Below, one piece after another: positions 15,842-23,392 of a stretch of 64,000 nt of DNA; position 1 is the stretch's first letter; each line of letters starts with the position of its first letter. The position numbers and the translations under genes were made by a program. This DNA is from Stenomitos rutilans HA7619-LM2. GTDB lineage: Bacteria; Cyanobacteriota; Cyanobacteriia; Leptolyngbyales; Leptolyngbyaceae. The stretch is taken from positions 57,421-121,420 of the forward strand of contig JAHHIE010000014.1 of NCBI GenBank assembly GCA_019358945.1, given 5' to 3'. The notes under the pieces were generated by a model. The model saw nothing but the letters and a program-made list of their open reading frames with translations, was not told the origin of the DNA and ran no database searches.

Positions 15842-17275
15842 ATGTCTGACCTCATTCTCTTCTGGCACCGTCGAGATTTACGCATCTCGGATAACATTGG
15901 TCTGGCAGCGGCTCGTGAACAAAGCTCTAAGGTTGTGGGCGTCTTTTGCCTCGACCCCAATCTTTTAGAGCGGGATGACGTTGCGCCTGCCAGAGTGACC
16001 TACATGGTTGGCTGTTTGCAAGCACTGCAAAAACGCTACAGCAAAGCAGGCAGTCAACTTTTAATCATCAAAGCCGATCCGCAGCGTGGCATTCCTGATC
16101 TGGCAACCGCCCTGAGTGCCAGTGCCGTTTTTTGGAACCTGGATGTAGAGCCGTATTCACAGGAGCGCGATCGCGCCGTGCAAGAAGCCCTCCAGCAGGC
16201 TGGTATCCCGTTCAAAAACTTCTGGGATCAGCTTCTCCATGCACCGGACGAGATTCGCACGGGCAATGGCGATCCTTACACCGTCTACTCACCCTTCTGG
16301 CGCAACTGGAGCAGCAAACCGAAAGCAGAACCTGCACCGACTCTAGAAAACGCCAGTGGACTGACCGAGAAGGAGCAAAAAGCGGCACAAAAAGCGGGGA
16401 TGATCGCGCTACCAACCGCCAAAGACCTGGGCTTTGTTTGGGACAATCCCCTGCTGTTGGAGCCAGGAGAAGCCGCTGCACAAGAGCGTTTAGAGGCATT
16501 TTGCGATCGCGCTATCACCGACTATCAGGAGCAACGTAACTTTCCGTTCAATGCTGAAGGCACCTCTCATCTCAGTGCAGCGCTCAAGTTTGGCGCGATC
16601 GGTGTACGTACTGTGTGGGCAAAAACGGCGGCAGTCATGGAACAGGCTCGTAGTGATGAAGCGCAGGACGGCATTCGCGTTTGGCGGCAAGAACTGGCAT
16701 GGCGAGAGTTTTACCAGACGGTGATGTACTTTTTCCCACAGTTAGCAGATGGGGCCTATCGCAAACCCTTTCAAAATTTTCCTTGGAACAATAACTCGGA
16801 GCATTTCAAGGCGTGGTGCGACGGTAAAACAGGGTATCCGATCGTAGATGCAGCCATGCGTCAGCTCAACGAACTCGGCTGGATGCACAATCGGTGCCGT
16901 ATGATTGTTGCTAGTTTTCTCACCAAAGACCTGATCGTTGATTGGCGTTGGGGCGAGGCATATTTCATGCAGAAGCTATACGATGGCGATCTCTCTGCCA
17001 ATAATGGCGGTTGGCAGTGGAGCGCTTCTAGCGGCATGGACCCAAAGCCGCTCCGTATTTTCAACCCTGCCAGCCAAACCAAGAAGTTTGACTCCGAAGC
17101 CGAATACATTCGCCAATGGCTACCAGAACTCCGCGGCATTGATACAGAAGCGCTGGTGACAGGCGATATTTTGCCTCTGGAGCGCGATCGCTGCGGGTAT
17201 CCAGCGCCGATCGTTGATCATAACCAGCAGCAGAAACACTTCAAGGCGCTTTATCAACAACAAAAAGAAGCATAA
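15842..17275 (+). CDS. phr: Deoxyribodipyrimidine (CPD) photolyase
   Basis: A 477-residue light-driven DNA repair enzyme. The N-terminal antenna domain begins LILFWHRRDLRISDN. The C-terminal FAD domain contains WRQELAWREFYQTVM, then WCDGKTGYPIVDAAMRQL, WMHNRCRMIVASFLTKDL and DGDLSANNGGWQW, all characteristic of class I CPD photolyases. The antenna is probably 8-hydroxy-deazaflavin, as in known cyanobacterial enzymes, but the pocket cannot be judged by eye. The spacer before it (15740-15840) contains AT-rich inverted-repeat-like sequence. Length is normal. Confidence 0.93.
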   Translation: MSDLILFWHRRDLRISDNIGLAAAREQSSKVVGVFCLDPNLLERDDVAPARVTYMVGCLQALQKRYSKAGSQLLIIKADPQRGIPDLATALSASAVFWNLDVEPYSQERDRAVQEALQQAGIPFKNFWDQLLHAPDEIRTGNGDPYTVYSPFWRNWSSKPKAEPAPTLENASGLTEKEQKAAQKAGMIALPTAKDLGFVWDNPLLLEPGEAAAQERLEAFCDRAITDYQEQRNFPFNAEGTSHLSAALKFGAIGVRTVWAKTAAVMEQARSDEAQDGIRVWRQELAWREFYQTVMYFFPQLADGAYRKPFQNFPWNNNSEHFKAWCDGKTGYPIVDAAMRQLNELGWMHNRCRMIVASFLTKDLIVDWRWGEAYFMQKLYDGDLSANNGGWQWSASSGMDPKPLRIFNPASQTKKFDSEAEYIRQWLPELRGIDTEALVTGDILPLERDRCGYPAPIVDHNQQQKHFKALYQQQKEA

Positions 17276-17369
17276 CCTGTCAGATGAATGTTGATAATAA
17301 GCATGACGAATCACGATCAGACATCCAAGCTGTAGATTGAACTTAGATGTCTAGAGATTAAAGGCTGCT

Positions 17370-17741
17370 ATGGCTCGTAAACGCTTTGTGATTGAAATGG
17401 GGATGGGCATTGACCAACACGGCCAAGAACCAACCGTCGCAGCCGCACGCGCTGTCCGTAACGCGATCGCACACAACGCCCTCCCTGGCATCTGGGAGGT
17501 CGCTGGCTTAAGCGACCCGGATCAAATGATTGTAGAAGTGCAAGTTGCCGTACCCTATCCCGATCAGGTGCGAGAAGCAGATGTGCTGGCAGTGCTACCC
17601 TTTGGGCGCAAAGCGCTCACTGTGGAGGCGGGTGGCATGGTGGTGCAAGGACGAGCGATCGCCTCTCTAAACGACAAAAACGACGAGATGCTAGTTGCTG
17701 TAGCGGCTGTGACTGTGTTTGTTGAAACGTCGGGCGAATAA
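17370..17741 (+). CDS. Lin0512 family protein
   Basis: A 123-residue protein starting KRFVIEMGMGIDQHGQEPTVAA and continuing with AVRNAIAHNALPGIWEVAGL. Later come VQVAVPYPDQVREADVLAVLPFG and the glycine-rich VEAGGMVVQGRA. These match the Lin0512 family of conserved proteins of unknown function. No signal peptide or membrane segment. It may be read through from photolyase, 94 bases upstream, but a separate promoter is equally possible. Confidence 0.8.
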   Translation: MARKRFVIEMGMGIDQHGQEPTVAAARAVRNAIAHNALPGIWEVAGLSDPDQMIVEVQVAVPYPDQVREADVLAVLPFGRKALTVEAGGMVVQGRAIASLNDKNDEMLVAVAAVTVFVETSGE

Positions 17742-17800
17742 CGGTAATTAGGGGTCAGAACCATCCCCCTGCTTCCCCTGCTTCCCTCACTCCACTCCCT

Positions 17801-18220
17801 TCATGCCTCATCCTCTATCTCTCCCAGGCAAAGACGATCGATTAGCTTTAGTAGTGCTTGATAGTCGGTAATTGGTTTGACGCAGAGTGCATCTGCCTGG
17901 GATTGTTCAAGCAGTGCCTGACGCTCATTTAACATGGCATAGGCAGTAACCAAAATAATGGGCAGGTGTGCTGTTTCTGGATGAGTCTTCAGGAAGGATG
18001 CCAAATCAGCACCGCTTACCGTTTGCCCTTCCCATTCGGCTCCTGGTAAGTTGACATCCATAAGAACAATGTCTGTGGGTTGCGATCGACAATGCCGAAC
18101 AATATCAGCAGGTTCATCCACGATCGTCACGTCATGCTTACCTAATCGCTGAATCAACTTAGCGGTTCCTTTCGCTAAAGTTTGGTCATCATCCACTAAA
18201 AGTACATGCCAGGCGCACAT
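17801..18220 (-). CDS. Receiver-only response regulator
   Basis: The start was set at ATG 18220, preceded by AAGGA, giving 139 residues. The frame continues upstream to 18274 but that part lacks family features. The receiver domain has the acidic pocket VDDDQ (residues 10-12), the phosphoacceptor Asp55 in VLMDVNLPG, the switch Thr in ILVTAY, and the Lys in CVKP. No output domain is present, so it probably signals by protein contact. It lies downstream of and co-directional with the GAF histidine kinase at 18634-20766, with a 413-base gap, and is a plausible partner. Confidence 0.85.
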   Translation of the reverse strand: MCAWHVLLVDDDQTLAKGTAKLIQRLGKHDVTIVDEPADIVRHCRSQPTDIVLMDVNLPGAEWEGQTVSGADLASFLKTHPETAHLPIILVTAYAMLNERQALLEQSQADALCVKPITDYQALLKLIDRLCLGEIEDEA

Positions 18221-18633
18221 AAAGGTTCCTTCAGTTGTACAAAAAGAAAAGGCGGCGCAAGGGCGCGTCATCAATTAAGCTCAAAAACCTTGCCTATCAG
18301 CCTTACCGCGCCCGTCCTCACAAATAAGGCTAAGGGCTGGAACCCTTGCTGCAAGTCATGTGTATGAGTCATTGATGACAGCCCTAGTAGAGTGTCAACT
18401 TTGAGCTGAGAAGTAGAGAGACGATGAGTGCGTGGGTAATCGTTCCCGCAGCTATTTCCTCCCTTCATTGCATAAAGTGTGCCCATGCGTGTTGCCTTCA
18501 CAAACGCCTTGGTGAGTTTTGTGTTATTTCTTACCTTGGCAATGGCTAGCTCCAAGGGACATGAGGAAGAGCCTCTCCTTGCAACGAGGCTCAAGGCGTA
18601 CCGCTTTCATACTTGCGTTGAATACACTGAGCG
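18221..18633. other. Spacer between histidine kinase and response regulator
   Basis: No gene supported. Two overlapping frames on opposite strands (about 18271-18594 and 18479-18679) have unnatural composition and no motif. Near the kinase end is a hairpin, GAGCCTC-N10-GAGGCTC (18569-18592), listed separately. The size suggests the regulator has its own promoter. Confidence 0.5.
18569..18592 (-). terminator. Hairpin downstream of the GAF histidine kinase
   Basis: A perfect seven-base inverted repeat with a 10-base loop, 42 bases past the kinase stop. There is no following T-run, only TTCCTC on the reverse strand, so it may be a weak terminator or an mRNA 3' stabiliser. Confidence 0.3.
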
Positions 18634-20766
18634 TCAGTTCGGCGGATCAGCCAATGTAAACGTGATAGTTGTACCCTGATCCTTTCCAGGGCTATCTAGC
18701 CAAATTTGCCCGTTCATTAACTCAACTAACCGCTTGCAAATGGTTAGCCCTAAGCCAGTCCCACCATACCGCCGTTTAATGGAGCCGTCGGCTTGCACAA
18801 AAGGTTCAAACAACGAGTCTTTGTGTTCGCGATCGATGCCAATACCCGTATCCGCAACCGAAATTTCAACTACTTGCTGAGGAATGTAGTCAATTGTTTG
18901 AATGCGTCGTATCGCGCGTAATTGAATTTGCCCAGCATTGGTAAACTTGAAGGCGTTAGCTAACAGATTGGTCAGAATTTGTCTCAGCTTGACGGTGTCT
19001 GCCTGCACATACCCAACCTGGCAGTCAATCAACAGAGCAATCCCTTTTTGGCGGCTCTCTAGTTTGAAAAGCTCGGCTTGCGTTTGGACGAGCGATCGCA
19101 AGTCAATAAGCTCCCATTGAACACTCATACGCCCTGCTTCAATCTTGGCAATATCAAGGATGTCGTTGATGATATCAACTAAGTTTTCCGCTGAGTGATA
19201 GGCAACGTCAATATATTCTTGCAATTCCTCTGGCGTGTCGTATAAGCCTTGCTTCAGCAGTTCAAGATAATTTAGCGTCGAGGCAAGGGGGGTGCGCAGT
19301 TCGTGGCTGGTAGATGAGAGAAAGTCCGATTTTAGGCGACTGGCTTCTTCCGCCGATGTCCGCGCGACGTTGAGTTCACGATTGCGCATCTCAACAAGAA
19401 TCCGCTGCTCACGCTCACAACGGTAGAGCCGATTTTGCATAATTGCCATTGTCAGGTGAGTACCCAACGATCGCACCAGTTCAATTTCGCTGGCAGTCCA
19501 TTGCTGCACCTGTCCATATTTCAGCTCTTGCCAGGCGGCAAAGGATGTACGGACACGTTGATAACGCTCGTCTGAATCAAATTTTCCTGCCCAGAGAGTA
19601 TTTGTATCAATTTCATTCCGAAACAGGGTCAAGCAGCCCAGAGGCAAATCGCCATAGCGCAAGGGCATGACCAGTAAACTGCGAATGCGGGTATCGCGAA
19701 AACAGGATTGTACAGCCTCTAGTAGAGGCTCTTGGTAGAGATCAGACACAACCCAAGGGCGGCAGCCTGCATGGGTTTGTAGCGCTGACCACTGCTGATC
19801 AGCCTGAGCGAGATTCAGCTCAACCCACTCATCCAAAAATGGTTCTGTTCGGAGTGGCGGCAGTTCAGACGCTAATAATTGCTGCCAAAAGGGCGTTGTT
19901 TCTAACGGTTGGTGATGGTCAACGTACTCAGGCTGTAACCCTGTCGTATACGTCTGCATGACGGCATCGGCTTCACTGGGTACAAGGTAAAGGCGACCAG
20001 CCGCACACCGAGACACTTTCACTACTTGCTCTAGAACAAGCTGTAGCACTTCATAAATCGGCATGGGCGAATGTAGCAGCGTTGAAATCTGATTGATGAC
20101 AGCTTCCCGATTGGCCTTTACACGAGTGCTGGTGAGCAGTTGGGATTGCGCGATCGCGATAGACACATGATCAGTCACCATCTGCACCGTCTGTAACCGC
20201 TTTTCGGAAAACTGCTTGGGGGTCGCGTGATGGGAGACGAGCAACCCCCACACATCCTGACGATGAAAAATAGGGATCACGACCGATGATTGCACCCCCA
20301 TTGCCGTGAGGTACTGAATATGGCATGGATCAACGGGACGGTGCAACACATCTTCGATGGGCAAGGCTTGCACGTCTTCTACTGTCAAATCTCCTATGGT
20401 TAGAGGGCGTTCTAAGCGGCTGAGCGTAGCGCTCTGTGAGACAACGTCTACGATGACGCGCTGACGTGCTTTGACAAACATCTCTCTGGATGAGGGTGGA
20501 ATGTCAGTCGCTGGAAAGTGTAAGTCGATCAGAGGCGGCAACCGTCCCGGACAGGTTGACTCTGCAATGACTTGGCCGGAGCCATCCGCCTGAAAACGGT
20601 AGATTTTTACGCGATCGGTGCCCAAAAAAGATTGCACCTCTGCCACCGTCGCCGCAAGAATTTCTTGTAGCTCCAGCGATTGCCGAATCCGGTTTGTCAT
20701 CCGATTCAGCAGGTTGCCCTGAGTTAAGTTGTTGTCTGCTAATTCTGGTCGCTCACATTTAGCCAT
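18634..20766 (-). CDS. Phytochrome-like GAF-GAF histidine kinase
   Basis: A 710-residue soluble sensor kinase. GAF1 (residues about 28-210) is of the bilin-binding class: it contains FPATDIP (84-90) and, at 146-152, DPCHIQYL with Cys148-His149 where phytochromes and cyanobacteriochromes attach a linear tetrapyrrole. GAF2 spans about 220-445. HisKA follows, with His488 in SSTSHELRTPL, then HATPase_c with the N box LTNLLANAFKFT and VADTGIGI and GGTGLGL boxes. No PAS or PHY domain and no membrane helix. Covalent bilin attachment is predicted but not certain, since the protein could also be a non-photosensory relative. The receiver protein downstream is a likely partner. Confidence 0.88.
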   Translation of the reverse strand: MAKCERPELADNNLTQGNLLNRMTNRIRQSLELQEILAATVAEVQSFLGTDRVKIYRFQADGSGQVIAESTCPGRLPPLIDLHFPATDIPPSSREMFVKARQRVIVDVVSQSATLSRLERPLTIGDLTVEDVQALPIEDVLHRPVDPCHIQYLTAMGVQSSVVIPIFHRQDVWGLLVSHHATPKQFSEKRLQTVQMVTDHVSIAIAQSQLLTSTRVKANREAVINQISTLLHSPMPIYEVLQLVLEQVVKVSRCAAGRLYLVPSEADAVMQTYTTGLQPEYVDHHQPLETTPFWQQLLASELPPLRTEPFLDEWVELNLAQADQQWSALQTHAGCRPWVVSDLYQEPLLEAVQSCFRDTRIRSLLVMPLRYGDLPLGCLTLFRNEIDTNTLWAGKFDSDERYQRVRTSFAAWQELKYGQVQQWTASEIELVRSLGTHLTMAIMQNRLYRCEREQRILVEMRNRELNVARTSAEEASRLKSDFLSSTSHELRTPLASTLNYLELLKQGLYDTPEELQEYIDVAYHSAENLVDIINDILDIAKIEAGRMSVQWELIDLRSLVQTQAELFKLESRQKGIALLIDCQVGYVQADTVKLRQILTNLLANAFKFTNAGQIQLRAIRRIQTIDYIPQQVVEISVADTGIGIDREHKDSLFEPFVQADGSIKRRYGGTGLGLTICKRLVELMNGQIWLDSPGKDQGTTITFTLADPPN

Positions 20767-20937
20767 AAGCCCTTCAACACAACGATGAGAAGCGGACGCA
20801 GGCTCGTCTAAGTCCGTGAATCTCCGTGAAATAACGGAACATTTGCGATCGCTACGTTCAGTCTATGGAGAGAAGCGATCGCATCGCTACGCGAAATTTA
20901 CTGAATCTCAGGCTTAACAAGGCTGGTTGCTTGCGTG

Positions 20938-21810
20938 TCATCGCAGTAGGGCACTCCATGTACCGCCACCCACCACTCCATCTGGCTCAAGCTTCAGTTT
21001 GCGCTGTGCCGCTTTGACGGCAGCGAGTGTCTCGGCACCAAACACACCATCCGCAGAGCCTTTGAACACACCGAGCGATCGCAACCGTTCTTGGAGTGCA
21101 ACCACAGCTGGCCCTTTCATGCCCTGTTTCAAAACGGGGAGCGCTACAGACGTATTCGTCGCTGTGGCTGTAGTGGTCGCTGAAGTTGGGGGGGATGTGG
21201 TTGTTCCAGGCTTTGAAGTCGTAGCACTGGAAGCAGGCTTCACGGCGGGACGAGGCTTCGTCGCAGGTTGAGTGCTGACAGGGTTTGGGCTTGCGCCTGC
21301 GGGCACTGGGAAAGAAGCTGCGGACGTGCTGGCAGGTGGGGTTTTAGCCGTATTTGCGCCTGGAGCTGGTGTAGCACTCGTGGCTGGGGCAGGCACACTA
21401 CTTGGCAACTCCGCAGGAGTTGGAAAGAGGCGATTCCACGTTGCAGGGCCAGTGATACCGTCTGCGCTTAAACCAGCTGCTTGCTGAAATTGGGAAACCG
21501 CCGAAACTGTGCTTTGTCCATACACGCCATCAACTGTGCCGCCGTAGTACCCTAACAATTGAAGCGTGGCTTGCAGTTCTGTAACTTCAGCTCCCCGGCT
21601 ACCCAGGTTGAGCGTTGGACGCAGCAGTGCTTCAGTAGGAGTTCCCGCATCGATCGTGGCGGCGCTCACCTGACTGCATACATTTGCTGTGGTGTGATGA
21701 AGCAGCACAGCAGACCAGAAGCTCATGCCTATCAGGCTGAAGGCAACTCGGCGAAGCAGCCAAAGATTGAGCGTTTGAGGTTTGGATGAAACGGCCTGCA
21801 TCTTATCCAT
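20938..21810 (-). CDS. Secreted protein with two peptidoglycan-binding domains
   Basis: A 290-residue protein. Residues about 18-42 form a hydrophobic signal or anchor segment (LLRRVAFSLIGMSFWSAVLL). Two PG_binding_1 domains follow, about 68-128 (LNLGSRGAEVTELQATLQLLG...DGITGPATWNRLF) and 228-289 (LKQGMKGPAVVALQERLRSLG...DGVVGGGTWSALL). They are joined by a long linker rich in Pro, Ala, Thr and Ser. No catalytic domain is present, so it probably binds cell-wall peptidoglycan as a structural or targeting protein. Met1 or Met4 may be the start. Confidence 0.85.
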   Translation of the reverse strand: MDKMQAVSSKPQTLNLWLLRRVAFSLIGMSFWSAVLLHHTTANVCSQVSAATIDAGTPTEALLRPTLNLGSRGAEVTELQATLQLLGYYGGTVDGVYGQSTVSAVSQFQQAAGLSADGITGPATWNRLFPTPAELPSSVPAPATSATPAPGANTAKTPPASTSAASFPVPAGASPNPVSTQPATKPRPAVKPASSATTSKPGTTTSPPTSATTTATATNTSVALPVLKQGMKGPAVVALQERLRSLGVFKGSADGVFGAETLAAVKAAQRKLKLEPDGVVGGGTWSALLR

Positions 21811-22169
21811 TGCTGGAATCCTTCTGTAAATAATTGAAAATACTGATTGCAGAAAATAATGTGGTAGAGGAGGGTGATTCGGTATCGAAAGAACGCTACC
21901 ATTAGCAGTTCTATTCCAGCGAATTTACCCTAGAGCTACTATAGGTGAGTCAGCATTGAATGCAACTAGAGAGTTTCTCTTAAATCCCGATCGATTTGGA
22001 GATTGCTTGCAAACGCTCTGGTCTGAATTGTATGTAGATCAGGACTGACGTTATTTGATCAGAACCTCGAAGGTCTCAGCGACTACGTTTTGTTACGATG
22101 CCTGATGCTTGATTAAAACCTCCGAGGTTTGCATAAGTCCTATCCATACACAGGAGCGAGCCACGATCG
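21811..22169. other. Divergent spacer with a MITE-like element
   Basis: Spacer between the peptidoglycan-binding gene (reverse) and the DraG-like gene (forward). The right half is occupied by a 101-bp inverted-repeat element (22041-22141, listed separately) that ends 28 bases before the DraG-like start. The remainder has no gene. The element may carry or disrupt the promoter of the downstream gene. Confidence 0.55.
22041..22141 (+). mobile_element. MITE-like element, family A, copy 1
   Basis: 101 bases from AGGACT to AGTCCT. Internal signature is AGAACCTCGAAGGT near the left end and AAAACCTCCGAGGTTTGC near the right end. It aligns over its full length with 52995-53095 (same length, same orientation). 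No coding capacity. It is inserted immediately upstream of the DraG-like gene. Confidence 0.65.
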
Positions 22170-23213
22170 ATGCGCCATCCCCTCTTAAGCCGCTTTCAGG
22201 GCACTTTGCTAGCATCAGCATTGGGTGAAGCGTTAGGAACCTACAGCCGATCGCAGCAAGCGCTTCAACGCAAGGGTATCCGTGAAGCAGAACAGAAACT
22301 ACCCGCACCAACACCCACGACGCTATTGGGCTGGTATCCTGGCTTGACATTCAACCTCAACATGCCGACCGTGCCAGCACCGTGGGGCAACGCGGCTGTT
22401 AAGTGTGCCCGCGCCCTCGTGCGTACTGGCAGTTGGAACGAGCTTGAAATGGCTGCGATCGGGGTTCAGTTGGCGGCTGATCGTGTGGCAACGAGTGCCT
22501 CACTGGCACAGCCGCGATCACGCAAGGCGTTCATTTCAGCCGAGTATGCGCTTGCGACCCTTCCTCTCACCTTATTTTTCTACGAAAATGAACCGAAACA
22601 ACAGCAGATCTTGAGGCAAACCGTTCAGCTTTGGCAGTCCCCTTCCAGCTTTGAAGCGGTCTCACTGGCTGTAGGCTATGCGATCGCGCAGGGGCTTAAC
22701 GAGCAGATGGAACGGCTCACCCTACTACCCCGCACCATAGACTACCTCAAACGGAGTACTGCCAAGCCAACAGACACCCTGCTAGATTTGATGGGGGCAC
22801 TGGAGCAGACCCAAACGCTCCTCCAACAAGATCCTGGGCTGCACACTGTGATCAATCGGTTACGGACTCATACCACTCACTCGTGTCATGAGGCGATCGC
22901 GTTGGCCTTCTATTGTTACCTCAGTTGCTTTGACGATCTGCATCTGTCCTTGCTAAGGGCGGCTCGTTGCGGAGAGGCCGCATCGGTTGTGTGTGCGTTA
23001 ACAGGTGCCTTGAGCGGTAGCCATCACGGACTTAGTGGGTTACCCCTCGCATGGCGGCTTGATCGTCCATTGCTATTGCTGGGAGAACTATCTAATCTGG
23101 AGGTGTGCCATTTAGCAACGCATCTTTTTACAGTCTGGTCAGGTTCATACAACCAATCCACCTCCCAACCGTCGATCGCCATCGCAGCTCCTGGTCTCCT
23201 TCGTCCCCGGTAA
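22170..23213 (+). CDS. Degenerate ADP-ribosylglycohydrolase (DraG)-like protein
   Basis: A 347-residue all-helical protein with the DraG family ends. The N-terminus reads FQGTLLASALGEALGTY, where active enzymes have G..xGDAxG, and the C-terminus reads VVCALTGALSGSHHGLSGLP, where active enzymes have a TDD-type metal motif before the GAL.GA segment. Both metal-binding acidic motifs are missing (GEALG instead of GDALG; no D-D before CALTGAL). Hydrolase activity is therefore unlikely, and a structural or regulatory role is more probable. It is followed after about 180 bases by the PgpH-like gene. Confidence 0.7.
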   Translation: MRHPLLSRFQGTLLASALGEALGTYSRSQQALQRKGIREAEQKLPAPTPTTLLGWYPGLTFNLNMPTVPAPWGNAAVKCARALVRTGSWNELEMAAIGVQLAADRVATSASLAQPRSRKAFISAEYALATLPLTLFFYENEPKQQQILRQTVQLWQSPSSFEAVSLAVGYAIAQGLNEQMERLTLLPRTIDYLKRSTAKPTDTLLDLMGALEQTQTLLQQDPGLHTVINRLRTHTTHSCHEAIALAFYCYLSCFDDLHLSLLRAARCGEAASVVCALTGALSGSHHGLSGLPLAWRLDRPLLLLGELSNLEVCHLATHLFTVWSGSYNQSTSQPSIAIAAPGLLRPR

Positions 23214-23392
23214 TACAGCGTTCATCAAGTACGTCATTCGTCAGGCCACCACCGTCAAGACAATGATTGAGCTTCTGTCCCTCCTGGCAGAAGACTGCTC
23301 GTCCGCTGCAAAGGTAAAACGGCTTTCTATAATGGAAGGGCTATGCCGATCGTTCTCACTCAATCTTGTAATCTCACTCAGAGTCGCTGCCG

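Noticed and set aside
18271..18679. Two overlapping small frames in the spacer between kinase and regulator
   Set aside because: No motif, unnatural composition, and mutually overlapping on opposite strands.
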